A stretch of DNA of 64,000 nt from Liolophura sinensis. Taxonomy: Eukaryota; Mollusca; Polyplacophora; Chitonida; Chitonidae. The stretch covers positions 9,820,193 to 9,884,192 of the forward strand of contig NC_088306.1 in NCBI RefSeq assembly GCF_032854445.1. The letters are read 5' to 3'. A program made the position numbers and the translations under genes. Positions 25,216-39,100 of this stretch are shown in pieces; positions within the stretch are counted from its first letter, which is position 1, and each line of letters begins with the position of its first letter. The notes beneath the pieces are model-generated. The model had not been told where the DNA came from. It ran no database searches and was given only the letters and a program-made list of their open reading frames with translations.

Positions 25216-25692
25216 GTACATGTGCATGTTTACACTATGTCCACAGCGGCACACTAAGGGCATCAGAAGTGCACAGCCTACCTGTATTCATGCTCTGCGG
25301 ATGTAACCTAACTCCACAGAGGCACATTTCCATGGTGAAACAAGATACAACATACCCGTATCGCTGACGTGTGAAAATTAGAAGCCCTAGAAAAAATAAG
25401 CAACATGTGGATTTTTGATAAAAGCTGTGTGTGCACAGATGCCCTCTCAAAAATCATCTATCACAAGATTGTTGGAGATGCAGACATATACGAGATACAC
25501 ACCTGTACAACGAAACGTGGAAAATCTTCATTTGCTTAGGAGTGGTAGACCTTATTTCAGCTTTATTTGAAAACATGAAGTTTGAATTTCCTAAAGTGTG
25601 TATTGACAACAGGCTTTTATTTGGTAATAAGCTCTCCATTCACCTTTCTATTAAAGCTACCCTGTGATTGGTCTATTCAGGTAGGCTTGTCG

Positions 25693-25698
25693 AATAAA
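25693..25698 (+). terminator. Candidate calpain polyadenylation signal
   Basis: This is the first AATAAA on the plus strand after the calpain stop at 23405-23407; an ATTAAA lies shortly before it near 25648. If used, the 3' UTR is about 2.3 kb and includes the 37-bp minisatellite. Confidence 0.35.
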
Positions 25699-28321
25699 AC
25701 TGTTGATTAGTTTTGCCAAAATAATTTCTCATCGAGTTGATATCTAGACTCTTCATTGCTTAATTTATATTGAAGATCATTTTATTTTTATGTTGATGAT
25801 ACTCATATCAGCCAGTTAGTAGATTTGATTAGCGGAGGGAGGATTTTCGTGAAATGCAACGATTTGCTTAATTTTTTTTTTCTTTTTAATATTGTTTTAA
25901 GTATACACTGTTAGCATAAACTAGTTCTATTTACATCAAGGTTTTCTCTCTCAAGATTTGATCCACCAGTACTTGTTATCATGTTGAGCTCTGGCTTATG
26001 TTATGTGATGGGAGCATTGAAATAGCATTCGTAACAGGTAAAAATATGAAGAAATGCAAAGTTTGGTAAAGATCAGTCGCCAGGTTTACTACAGTACATA
26101 CATAAACTTCAGAATATACACTGCTGACTAGATGTTGGATTTTCCTTGTGAAGTGTTTAATATGCGTACAAATATTTGTCATTTGAATCTCGTCAAATTT
26201 TACCTTTTTAGATACTGTCTTTTGTTGGGGTTGAAAATGAGACGCATTATATTTGTTATACTTTAAATGTGATTATTATTTTTACACGTTGTAGTGGCTT
26301 CGTCTTGTCAACTGTAATTTGGGTGTCTTTCTGATGCCATTAAGCCAGTTTGTGTCTTAGTGTAATTTTACTGTTTGTGTGTTTGTAATTACATTGAGCT
26401 CAGTCATCCGGGGTCAGGCTGACTCTTGTCACACCTGGTTTCAGGTACACCACCAGTTATTGTCCACAGATCTCCAAATCCTTTCATAAATTTACAAAGC
26501 AAGGTGGTGGTATGAGTTACACAGTTATCTGCCCCTGGCCAAAAAAAAAAAAAAAAAAAAGACTCTGAAATCATCTTTGTTCATGTATGTGTAAGGTACA
26601 TAGCTGCATGCCCCAATTAAACAACCATTTATTTTAGAAAAGTTTTTAGTCACTGTTTAAAAGCGAAAAGTATAACTGATATATTAGTGATTCTTGTACT
26701 ACTTTCTGTTGGATTTCTTTTCTTTCACAGAATTCACATTTTCTTGATGACTTTTGTTGTTGTACACATGCGCAGGCTGCAAATGCGCACTATTAGGCTG
26801 TCTCGCATACACTTGTATACCTAGTCTGTATACCAAAATCATCCTTGGCCGGTAGCACACCATTGACCCTTTCATAGTGGACCCTTGCGCCTTTTTTTAA
26901 TCAATATATATGAATGAATGAATATTTTGCTAAGGAGATCAATTAAACACTGCTGATGTAATGTAGTTTTGGTTTCAGGAGGGTAAACTTGGGTAAACCT
27001 ATGTTTTTTTTATGTCAGCATATTTCATCGATATTATGCATTGCTGCTGGCGAAGTATAATGATTTTATGACAAGATATGTTTGTGAAAGTACCTGCAGT
27101 GTGTTTAAAAAGTTTTCAAGACTTTGAAAGTCTCTGAAAGAAGTTAGGGTCCTTGAAAGTGCCATGGTTTTCTAGTGTTGAGTATCATTTTGCCAGCATT
27201 ATGTTCTAAGTTGACCGATCAATAAGCTGCCCAGGTGTATGTAGCACCCGATAATTTCTCTGTGAAGGTTTGTACTTAAACGAAATAGACCTTGAATGTG
27301 CTGGAAAACATTAGGTTGTTTAAAATCAATTTCTTCCACAGGTGGGAACTCTGATTTTACGAGACATGTTGATGACCCCAACTATTGGCACTTAAGGCAA
27401 TGCCGAACTATTAAAACCATAGCAAATTTGACCAGAAAATGGGCATTTCAATTAGATACTTAAGTGAGCTACATACATGTATATGTGCACACACACAAAA
27501 AAAATAATCAGACTTGTTTTTATCGTGCGCTGTCCTGTGAGCTGAAAATCCTCTTTATAGCTTAGAATTCAGAATTTGTAAATTCTCCCCTGATTTTTCT
27601 CTTAAGGAATTTGTTGATTTGAGGGACTCATTGCATTATGTTTTATTTGAGGGTTTGCTGATAACCAACATTGTGGAGCACACTGGTCTCCTGTATGACG
27701 GTCAAATACTGCTGGTGCAGTGAGAATGTTCTTACCAGCACACCCACTGGTTTCTAGATGCAACAGTGGAGAACCTGACGTAATTCGGACCCAAACTCTT
27801 TATTCTGCTGTTCATTTCTCCCTTCACGATGACGGTTTGTGGGCAAACTAATCCAGCTTGGACCCGAATTCGCTTTCTTGGGGAAAGGCTTAAGGCATTC
27901 TGTAATATACAGACTTTTGAACTGCTGTCTTCATTTACTGTTGTAAACTGTTTTGAGTTTCCTTGATTTCACTTTCTATTCAACAAGCTGCATTCATGAA
28001 TGTACATGTGCGACATATTCAGTCTATGGACAAAATCTGTTATACATTCAACTGTTAAGTTTTCCTCTGGATCGAGAACAAATTACCTATTTGCTCAAAC
28101 TAACCACAACTGGGAATCATCCGCCCGGTTCACACGATTGTGCGAAACCTTGCCTTGTGCCTTGCGCTGATCTATTACAACATGTACTGACCTAATAAAA
28201 ATATTTACTGTTTACGATATTTGTCTTGGGCTTTGCTTACTTTTCCAGTGTAAGCGAATGAAAACCCTGAAGATCAGGTTATTAATATGCTTATTAGATA
28301 ACTCTAACGCCGATTTAAGAG

Positions 28322-28588
28322 GCCGAGGGTTGTAGTGTGCCAGTATGGCGGGATAACGGAGCCTCTCACCAATGCGGTCGTTGTGAATTCGTCATGCTGG
28401 TTTGCGCTCCCGTCGTATACGTGGGAAGGCCTGCGAGCGACCCGCGGATGATTGTAGGTTCCCCCACCCCGCCCCCCGGATATCTGCCCGCTTTCCTCCC
28501 ACCATAATGTTGCCCGCCTTAGTATAAGTGAAATATTCTTGAGTACGGAGTGAAACACCAATCAAATAAATAAATAAATAATTCATTG
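28322..28588 (+). mobile_element. SINE-A copy, diverged
   Basis: CCTCTCACCAATGCGGTCGT and TATTCTTGAGTACGGAGTGA with an AATAAATAAATAAATAA tail. Confidence 0.85.
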
Positions 28589-29324
28589 CTCTTCATAGCC
28601 AGGCACAAGAATTATTCACCTATATGACGGCGGTCAGGTTTATATGGGTGAGGGAAGCCGGAATAAACCACCACCGTTCTCAAGCTACATAAGAAACCAC
28701 CTGACCTTACAGCCGCTGTCGAAGCAGAGAGAACTGGATTCGAACGAGAAACGTTATTCCATCGCCAGGGATTGATGTACTAGAGAGGATTTAATTATCT
28801 GGGCTCAGAAGGTGTATTAACAGTTAAGTCCGGTAATAACTTTAGTCCAAACTAAAGTCGCATTTGGTTTTGCAATGAAACGAACCCTCCCACTCTCTCA
28901 GCCTGGTATGTTTATTCCAAACTTTTCAAGTTCACTTGTGTCACTCAGTTCAAAACCAAGCATCAGGTGAAATTGCTTGAGCTGACGATTCAGTTTGGTG
29001 TCAATCGCGTTTTGCATGGCTGGCTCAAAATCTCCCCGGCCTGAAGTAATTAGAGCCTAGTCTAAGTAGTCTATTATCCACTCCTCTCTTTTTTATGATG
29101 TTTTGGGACATACTGGCAAAAGTAGTACTCATTGATTGCACAAGTACAGTGCTCCAGTCATCTTGTACCAGAGACCCGCGGGAAAGGGTAACCCATTCTT
29201 TTCCGGAAAACTTGTGCAGTACCATGTACAGAGATTCTAAATATTTTTAAGGTGATGACCACAAAGTTAGGTTTACTTTTCTTTTTATTTGATATTCATA
29301 TGATAAATGTGTGGTTTACTGATA

Positions 29325-29507
29325 CACTAAAAAAATTAATTTGGTAATTTTAACAGAATGTCTGTTTTCTGAGTGATGCTAGAACGTATTTTGTTTTTAT
29401 AACATAATACTGTGTCATATTTAACATAATGTTCTGTTAACAGAATAATCCGTGACAATAACAATACATTCAAGCATCACTCATCACTAACACCTTAGTT
29501 TTTGTGA
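29325..29507. mobile_element. TA-flanked MITE, shortened
   Basis: It starts TA|CACTAAAAAAATTAAT and ends with AGTTTTTGTGA|TA, with internal AACAGAATGTCTG and GAGTGATGCTAGAA shared with 52373-52626. Confidence 0.7.
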
Positions 29508-29688
29508 TATACGCACACCATGTTCGTGGAAGGCGTGTCTTCAACGACCTTGAAGTGCGGAAACGGCTATCGTGTCAGCAGCAGCCAATCGCGACATTGC
29601 TTGTTGTTCGCCCCTTCCAAACCTGACGTCACACTAGACACCCCCACACATTACAACCGTCAAAGGAGTTTATGCTTTGCCAGCGTTG

Positions 29689-29694
29689 TTTATT
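29689..29694 (-). terminator. Candidate oxidoreductase polyadenylation signal
   Basis: TTTATT on the plus strand reads AATAAA on the minus strand, about 440 bases after the oxidoreductase stop at 30130. Confidence 0.4.
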
Positions 29695-30129
29695 TACAAA
29701 AAAAAACACTGCGAGTAAAATGAGGGTGACCAAAGTTAACAAATCAGCTTTCAGCTTAATTCTACCGAAGCATTTCATTTCATTGCGAATGATACCACGC
29801 AGGCTGATATTTGTATAGAGTTGACGTAAACAATTCTTCTAGCATAAAGTAAACTTGCCAGCTATCACTTCCTCAATTGCTTTGTGAAGAAATTTTTTTC
29901 TAAGCCAGTATCTATACTATATCAAAGTAGTGCTTGACATTTTGTTTTCTTTTCGAAAAAACATTCCATGCCGTACTTGACAAAAACTACAGCCGTACGC
30001 AATTTACTGAACTGACCAAAGACGTTCTGTGAAACTGGGGGCTGAACGTACGTAAATTATGATTATAATACGCGTGCCATAAGCTTTGAAATCAAACAAA
30101 TGTACTTGCTTAATCCCTCAAAACTAATA

Positions 30130-33100
30130 TCATACGACCAATGGCTGTCCAGACTGACATGATTGCTTACAAGCCTCAGCCAATCGCATGGCCTGTAACG
30201 TTTCGTCTTTGGTAATCAACGGAGCAGCTTTTCCTAAAACAATAAGTGGACATACATGTAAAACGTAAAATAAACCGAGAAATCAAAAGTTATGGGAGTT
30301 AATGCTCACATCCTGTTAGGATTTATACTAGGCTTAAAAGTCAAGGAAAACATACTTTGCAGAGGAGGCAAGAGATTATGGATTACGGCTTTGATAATTT
30401 AGCCAATGCGTGTAAGTTTTACACAGCAGCCAATAAATGTGGCTTTGTAAGTCTCACGCATTAGCCAATCAAACACCAATCGCCAACCATGAGGCAGTCG
30501 CACCAATCAACGCGACGCCTGTCTCATAAAACAACTATTCAGCGTAGATTCGGTTTCATTTGTTTACTTTATTTGATTGGTGTTTTACGCCGAACTCGAG
30601 AATATTTCACTTATACGATGGTGCCCAGCATTGAGGAGAAACCGGCAGAGCCCCGTAAAACCCTCCATTCTGTTTGTGTTAGCATTGCGTGTAAGTAAAG
30701 GCGGGGACAGCATAGATTTACCTTCCAGTACATCGAGGAAATGTTCCATTTCGTTAGCGTAAGCCTGGGGGTAGCGGGTCAGGTAGGACTGGCCGGTCCT
30801 GGGGGTAGCCGTGACCCGCGGGCCATGCTCAGATAGGGAGTTCAGAGTTGGGTTGTCGACGGTGAGCATTCCCTCCTCACAGACTGCCTGTCAGGACAGA
30901 AATGATTGGTTGACTTACTTACCTCTATATAAATGTATCGACCATTAATCACTAACTAATCGCTAATCAGTAATGCTGTCACACTGTACCCGGTTGACAT
31001 TATTGCTGTCCAAAGTTCGACACTGACTACGCATTTCACAACAAAAAAAACACCCAATATACAGAAAAATATACACTTAAAAATTAATCTGTTGAATTGA
31101 ACAGAAAGTCTGTTATCCGAGTGATCCTAGAATGGATTCTGTTATTACAGCAGGTTGTTCTGTTAAATATTGCACACATATTCTATTAATTCAACATAAA
31201 GATTCTATTAAACTAATTATGTTGAATATGAGAGAATATTGTGTTATAATAGCATCAGTCACACAGCAGACTTTCTGTTAAATTTAACAGATAAATTTTT
31301 TGAGGGTAGGCCAAAATCAATGTAACCAATGCAGATAGGACGTCATGGAAATAGGCATTTTGTCACATGCCACTGTGTGACCCTACTCTGGCGTTATACC
31401 GTCAATGTCAATCTATGAATTTATATCTGAGAACACTCAAAAGTATCACAGATTGTAGACAAATACACCGGAACTAAGACAGAGTCTCAAGCCGGTTGCA
31501 TGGCCCGTCCGAATCCACGTGACTTCTTCAATAAGGAACACCTAACTTTAGCCCCATGAATGTCAATTAGTATCTTGTTTTTCTTTCAAACTTGTCTAAA
31601 ACACAAATACTTTATTTCCGTTGTGTCGGTTTATTTTTGTCATGTTAAACTTAACTGGGGTTCATCCAAAGAGGTAAGATTTGGGCTATACGCTACAACT
31701 TAAGAATACCCTTAAATATGTAGTTCGGAAGCCAAGAATGAACTTTGTCCGCATTCTGTCAGTAACCAGAAACCCATGATCACATCACGAAGTAACCTTT
31801 TGGCCCAACCATACGTGTGTGAGCAAGTACTGTACTTATTATATAGGGGCCTCCGTGGCTCAGTTGGTTAGCGCGCGAGCGCAGCGTAATGACCCAGGAG
31901 TCTCTCACCAATGCGGTCGCTGTGAGTTCCAGTCCATCTCATGCTGGCTTCCTCTCCGGCCGTAGGTGGGAAGGTCTGCCAGCAACCTGTGGATGGTTGT
32001 GGGTTTCCCCCGGGCTCTGCCCGGTTTCCTCCCACCATAATGCTGGCCGCCGTCGTATAAGTGAAATATTCTTGAGTACGGCGTAAAACACCAATCAAAT
32101 AAATAAATAAATCCCACCATATTATATTACTGTCAAGTATAGGCGTATTTGGCCCACCTATAGATGTGTGTGACCAGATGCCTATTCTCAAAAAATAATC
32201 ACCGGCCCGGATAGCACAGTTGGTAGAGCGTCCGCTTCGGGACCGGTAGATCCAGGATCAATCCTTGATCGAGTCACACCTAAGACTTTAAAAGAGGAAG
32301 TTGTAACTTCCTCGCTTGGCGTTCAGCATGAAGAGGATAATGCAACAAGTGGTTGACCCGTATCAGTATAATGGCTCGGGCGGGGCGGCTTACTTGGCTT
32401 TGGTAAGTCGTCTCAGTGAAGCAGCACTAAATAAAAGAGCGGTGGAAATCCGTCCTGCAAACAAGGAGGTACATTGCACATACATGCTAAGGATTCCTTC
32501 GTCGTCATATGACTGAAAAATTGTTGAGTACTCACTCACTCACTCAAAAAATAATCCGATAAATATAACAGGAAGTCTGTTGTCTGGGTGATGCTAGAAT
32601 GTAGTCTTTCATTGCAGCAGATTATTTTCTTAAATATAACACACATATTATATCAACTGCATACAAAGAATGTATTCCCAGGAACCCCTCACCAATGTGG
32701 TCGGTGTGAGTTCAAGTCCAGCTTATGCTGGCTTCCTCTAGGGTCCTACATGGGAAGATCTGCGGATGGTTGCTGGTTTTAACCCGGTTTCCCCCCCCCC
32801 CCCCCCCCGTTATGCCGGCCGCCGTCGTATAAATGAAATTCACGAGTATGGCGTAAAACATCAATCAAATAAATAAATAAAGACTGAATTAGATTAACAT
32901 TGTTTTATGTTAAATATGACACAGTATTATTGTGACGCAATGATACGTTCTAGCGTCACTTGGACAACACCATTTCTATTAAAATTAACACATTATATTT
33001 TTAGTGAGGTCTAGTCTAAAAATAGAGATGAATACATTAAACATTTAAATAGAATGTACCGGTACCTCAAAACGCTGGTCATAACCGTACAGGGATTGCC

Positions 33101-36100
33101 GGACATTGTCCAATATTGCAATTACACCGTTCTCAAAGTGGACAGTGGTCACCTGTACATCAACGTCGCCGTGTTTCGCAAACTGATCTGAAAAGGCGTG
33201 ACCTCGAGAAAACACCAGTCGTGGCCTTGACCCCACCACCCATGAAGTAATGTCAAGGTCATGTATGACGGTATCGATGAAAATTCCACCTGAGAATTAA
33301 ATAGATTTCAATTCACCAAATGGTTTTATATATACTGTTGTACAGCAGACTTAATTGCACATGCACTTACAATAAACCTGGCCCCGATAGGTCAGTTGGT
33401 AGAGCGTCCGCTTCTGGAGCGGTAGATACAGGGTCAATCCTGGGTCGAGTCACACTTAAGACCATAAAAGAGGAAATTGTAACTTCCTGGCTTGGCGTTC
33501 AGCATGAAGGGGATAGTGCAACGACTTGTTTACCTGTATCAGACGGCTGACTTGCCTTCGGTAAGGCGTCTCAGTGAAGCGACACTAGATAAAAGAGCGT
33601 CCGTCCTTCAACAAGGAGACACATTACATGCACTCTAAGGATTCCTTCGTCGTCATATGACTGAAAAATGTTTAAGTACAGCCTTAAACCCCAAGCACTC
33701 ACTCACTCACAAACGACTTGTTTACCCGTATCAGTATAATAGCTCGGGCGAAACGGCTTACTTGCCTTCGGTAAGGCGTCTCAGTGAAGCGGCACTAGAT
33801 AAAAGAGCGTCCGTCCTGCAACAATGAGGCACATTACATGCACTCTAAGGATTCCTTCGTCGTCATATGACTGAAAAATGTTTAAGTACAGCCTTAAACC
33901 CCCAAGCACGCACTCACAATAAAAACGTCTATTCTAGCCAACTAACACACACTGGCGTGTTCAGATTATAAAACACCTATTAATTTAGCAGACATCGCGA
34001 AACAGCGATCAGAATACCACATACTGAAACCGCGGAAATAAATAAATGTGAAATGCAACACTTTTATTAACCTCTATATGTATGTATCGACCAAAAATTA
34101 ATATTGGACAAGTAAAACAACCGGAGACATAATCCGAACACATATACGGCGATACAAACAGACAGACGGACGGAAAGAACAAACAGATAGACGAGGCAGA
34201 CAAAATCGCGACACCTTAATACCCGACTAAACTCGACCGCATTAAATTGTACTATGGGTACATACACGAGAGGACAGACAAACAGACCGAAGGACGAAGA
34301 ATGACAGACGGGACAGACAAAAACGCGACAGCCCCCTAAAATCCAGCGTATTAACTTGTACTGGTATGGACAAGTTATCTGTGACCAAATACCAGTTTGG
34401 TCTAAACTGTTTGGATTAAAATGTAAACCCATTCAGTTTACAAATCGCCTTTTCTGTTCTGCAGTGTTAACAAAGACAAATACCAAGATCGACCATGCTA
34501 GATGTATTTCAAACGGACGTCGATCTATGTACAGGCCCAACCCTTCACTAAAAGGGGGTACAATCCCCCCCCCCCCCCCCCTACCACACACACACAACAA
34601 GAGTTTTTTCTCAATAAGGAAATGTCATAATCTGCACACCTGGGGCAATTTAAACAAAGATGTTGTACATGTACGATAATCGCACATATACGACAATGGT
34701 AAGGTAATTTTCACCTACAAAACATCGTGCGGCAAATGTAAGATAAAAAAAATGTCGCACGCCACATTGTGAAACGGGGCCCAGAAGTTTGTTAGAAGGC
34801 CCTCGTTTCGAAGACTTCCTTTTTCGAAACGAAAAGGCTTATCCATAAGACTATACCCAAGGTAAATGTTGATAGATGTAATTAAGTTACTATATACCAG
34901 TATTACATGTAGTTACAGTTTCAGGTAAAGTGAGATTTGCCCACCTGAAGTTTTAATGTAGTCTGCTGTGGGAGGTGTGTAGTCCCGACTGCTGGTACGG
35001 ACCATGCGTAACGGTCCCAAACTCCCACTGACAACGCGTTCATGAAGAGCCCGGAAACTGGGATCAAATCTCCTGTAATTCAGATATTGTGTCTTTGGAT
35101 TCACTGATCAACTGATTACTTCAGATACGTATGCATATGTGTATACATATAAGAGTGCGTCTCCGTACCTACTTACTTCCTTGTTTATTTACGTTCATAC
35201 TTTTCTGTTTACCTACAGACTTGTTTATTCGTTTGTTTACTCAATTATATAGTAACTTACTTACTTCTATTCTTCCTTACTCACTTCTATACTCAGTCAC
35301 TTCTATACTTACTCACTCATTTCTATGCTTATTTTCTCACGTCCATGCTTACTTACCCCCCCCCCCCCCCTCTATGCTTACCCTATAACCCCTGTACTTA
35401 CTCATTTCTATACTTACTTACTCACTTCTATACTTACTTACTCACTCACCTTTATAATTACTTGCGGCTATGCTTACATACTCACTTCTAAGCTTACTCA
35501 CTTCTATTCTTATTCACTCACTTCTATGCTTATTTACTCACGTCTGTGCTTACTTACTCCCCTCTAAGCTTACTTTATAACTTCTTTACTTACTCACTTG
35601 TATACTTACTTACTCACTTATATATTTACTCACGTTTATACTTCTTACTGACTTCCATACTTACTCACTCACTTCTGTACTTATTTACTGAATTGTATAC
35701 TTACTTATTCACTTCTATACTGACATACTCACATCTATAGTTACTCACTCACTTCTATACATACTTACTCACTAGCTATTCATCTCATCTATTCATTTGT
35801 CGATTTATTTGCTGACTTAATCATGCACGATGGAGTTAGCGCGTGTTGACCCATATGACCTGTAATACTTTGAAGCTCCGCCCCTATACACAGTTCTGAT
35901 TCTCCTCATGACTGCCACCACTGCTTACACTTGTGCCAGTATATCACCGTGGCCTAGTGGTTAAAGCGTGCTAGTGCATTAAAATGGCTTAAGAGCCCTC
36001 TCACCAATGCGGTGGTTGTGAGTTCAAATCCAGCTCATCCAGGCCTCCTCTCCGGTCGTACGTACGAAGGTCTGGAAGTCGCGAGGTGTTAAAATAGGTA

Positions 36101-39100
36101 ATGCGCCTGCTCACCAATCCACTTTTATATAAAATAAATATTGTTTAAACCAAGGTCTTGCATCAACGTGCAGATGGGTTGCCCCAAGCCCGGTTTTCTC
36201 CCACCAAAATGCTGTCGCCGTCGTATGAGTAAAATATGTACTTGGGCAGGGCACAAATATAAATAATCACATGAATAAATAAGAAAATTCCTGAGGACAA
36301 ACTTCACTGGTCGACGTGCTGAGTTGTTGGTTCTCTTTGGATTCCTTGTGTTAAAAGACCCTCGAACGGACAAATATCAACATTTCACTCGAGGTGTTCA
36401 AAAATATTGTATTATTATACTGATATAGGGATCTCATTGGCAAAGGTGGTTGGCGCGCCAGCGCGTTCAATGACAAGGAGCCTCTCACCAATGCGGTCGC
36501 TGTGAGTTCAAGTCCAGCTCATGCTGGCTTACTCTTCGGCCGTACGTGAAAAGGTCCGCCAGCAACGTGCAGATTTTCGTGGGTATCCCCAGGGGTCGGC
36601 CCGGTTTCCTCCCACAGTTATGCTGGCCACTGTCGTATAAGTGAAATATTCTTGAGTACAGTGTAAAATACCAATCAAACAAACATATTGATATAAGTAT
36701 TATACAAAGTTTCACCAACAGGAAATTTATCTTAACATCAATGCTTGGTTTACTAACCTGTGGAAAGCGCACAATAAATGACAGCCTTGTTTCTCCGCCA
36801 GATCGTAACACGCCTGCGTGGACGACACTTCCGTCGTGATTGGCTTCTCACAAAGCACAGTCTTCCCTTTAAAAAATGGAACGCAATCTCACAGTATAAC
36901 GTAAAGTCCAGAAACCCTCGGAAACAGGTAATGTTGTCATATAAGCAAAATATTCTTGACTAGGTTACAACGTTATTTACTTATTCATTTATTTATTCAC
37001 GGATTGGTGTTTTACGACGAACTCCAAAATACTTCACTTAGGCCAACATTATGGTGGGAGGAAATCGGGCAGAACCGGGGGAAACCCACGAGCATCTGCA
37101 CGTTACTGCAAGGCCTTCCCACGTGCGGCCGGAGAGTAAGCGAGCATGAGCTGGACTTGAACTCGCAACGGCCGTATTGATGAGAGGCTCCTTTGTCTAA
37201 CACCTCGGCCACGGAGCCCCTCCCCAAATTTCAAAGCCGTCAATGTATATATATTTAATAAAGGAAGCAAACGGATATATTGACGGTCAAACTTTCTGTA
37301 CGGCATTTGTTTGTTGGCAATGAGGTGCGAGTAGACACAGTTACCTCCCTTGAGCGATGCTGCGATGATCTCCTCATGAGAAGTTGAGGGCGAGCAGATG
37401 AGAACGCCGCGGACACTGAATGAGGAAAAAAAAAGAACATTGAGAAAGACAACACAGTAAAACTGATTGTGGACGAAATGTGGTTACCGACATTTGCAGG
37501 ATCAGAAACAGTTCTTAAGATATAGTATACGTCGTCCCTGCTTGTTGTATGAAAAAAATGCAGATTTCAAGTGGTAAAAAAAAAATGCCGTCAGAGGCTA
37601 TAACATGGTCTGTGGTAGGCCCCCTTACGGTGGTCCATTTACGACAATTTCCTTTTTTCTTAACTTTTGTAACATTTTCTTAGGTTTTCAACTGGGTGGA
37701 AACGGTTCTCACCTGGGTGATGATGTTTTCAGCTGGGTGGAAACGTCTTCACCCAGGTGGAAACCTACGTGATGCAAGAAGCCTCGTTCTCGTTTCCGTG
37801 GGCAGCCGAACTTTAGGACGGGTTACTAATGGAAAGATGAAATCATTTTGACCACAAATAAAATGTTGGGGACACTTTATAAGGAGGTCGTGTGGAGTTC
37901 TATGTGACTTGCCTCATCCACGACTTTCTCCGTCATGCTGAAGTTTTTACATGTTGTAGTTCATCATCATTCTGCCCAGGTGAAAACCTAGGAAAAAGTT
38001 ACAAAAGTGAAGAAAAAGGGAAAATGTCGTACATGGGCCACTGTACCTATAAGGGCAAAACTCCAAAAAGTAGGTCATGCATGGAACCTCCCTATTTAAA
38101 TACACTTGTGTTTGCTTTAAAACACTAACTGCAGTATTTCACACTGTAAGCAAAACATATAAAGAAATAACATCCGATCAAACAATAACACGTGCATTCT
38201 TACAAATCATACTGTATGAATAAAGCTCACAATGTATATAATAAAACACAAGAACACAATCATATAAGTGAAAAATTCTTCAGAAGGACTTTAAATATAA
38301 AATCAAATAAATTAACAAAGCAATGGTGTTATTGGCAGTGGAGAGGTTACATGGGTTATATTGGAAACCGTTTTCAAAGTTTTGATATCTCTCCTGTGTG
38401 GACGGATAAAGCAAACAGCATCTGTAAAACACAGCTGTATAATTCTTGATGACGTCAGCTGACGTCATCAAATTTGTCTCACACAAGCACTAACCTGGGG
38501 TCATCTATGACATCATTAATCTGTGCAGGCGTAGCGCAACGGGCTGAGATATCGTACGCTTTTACAAACTTTTCCGCTTCTTCCAACTTGTTCCTGACAA
38601 TCCATTTAAGGCTGGCCCGTGGTGATGTCAGAATGTTTTTGACGTGGATGTTTCCTTCGTGGAGAAAACATCATATATTTAGATATGTGTTTATGGTATA
38701 AAGACATACATTTAAATAAGTCTGTAGGGTCAACCATCTCACTTCCACCAAGGCGCTACTTTTCTGGCAGAACGCTATTTTATGACAAATTAATGTAGCG
38801 AACAAGAAAACTGGTTGGTGTCTTTGAGATTGGGCTGTATGCATTCGAACGCACTGCCTTCAGGTAAAATCCGCATTTACTCGCAAAAAATCGAAGGATA
38901 AAAACTATCACCACCTGATATATGCAACACTGAAAAAGGTATTTGACAAAATATTGCACAGTAACAAATGCGTTTGAATTGTGACGTGGAATTTATGCAC
39001 CATATTCATGGTCTGGGTCTCATGAACATCAAAACATTTTTTCTTCCTTTATACTCACTAACAAACAATAGTTTTCTGTTTCAGCTTATAATACAAGCAT

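Larger units (their letters stand above)
23408..30129. other. Convergent intergenic region and 3' UTRs
   Basis: This lies between the stop codons of two convergent genes. It holds the 37-bp minisatellite at 24070-25215, an A-rich run near 26541, a SINE-A at 28322-28588 and a MITE at 29325-29507. The first canonical AATAAA after the calpain stop is at 25693. No further coding exon was recognised. Confidence 0.5.
32185..33011. mobile_element. MITE split by SINE-B and SINE-A
   Basis: MITE pieces lie at 32185-32200, 32543-32689 and 32882-33011. They share AACAGGAAGTCTG, GGTGATGCTAGAATG and an inverted right arm with the other MITEs. Confidence 0.75.

Noticed and set aside
24036..25263. Minus-strand reading frames of up to 399 codons
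   Set aside because: A 37-bp repeat without stops cycles through all frames, giving several long frames at once. No splice or start context supports a gene.
35131..35740. Leucine-, serine- and tyrosine-rich plus-strand frames
   Set aside because: They are translations of degenerate CTTACTCACTTC repeats in an oxidoreductase intron.
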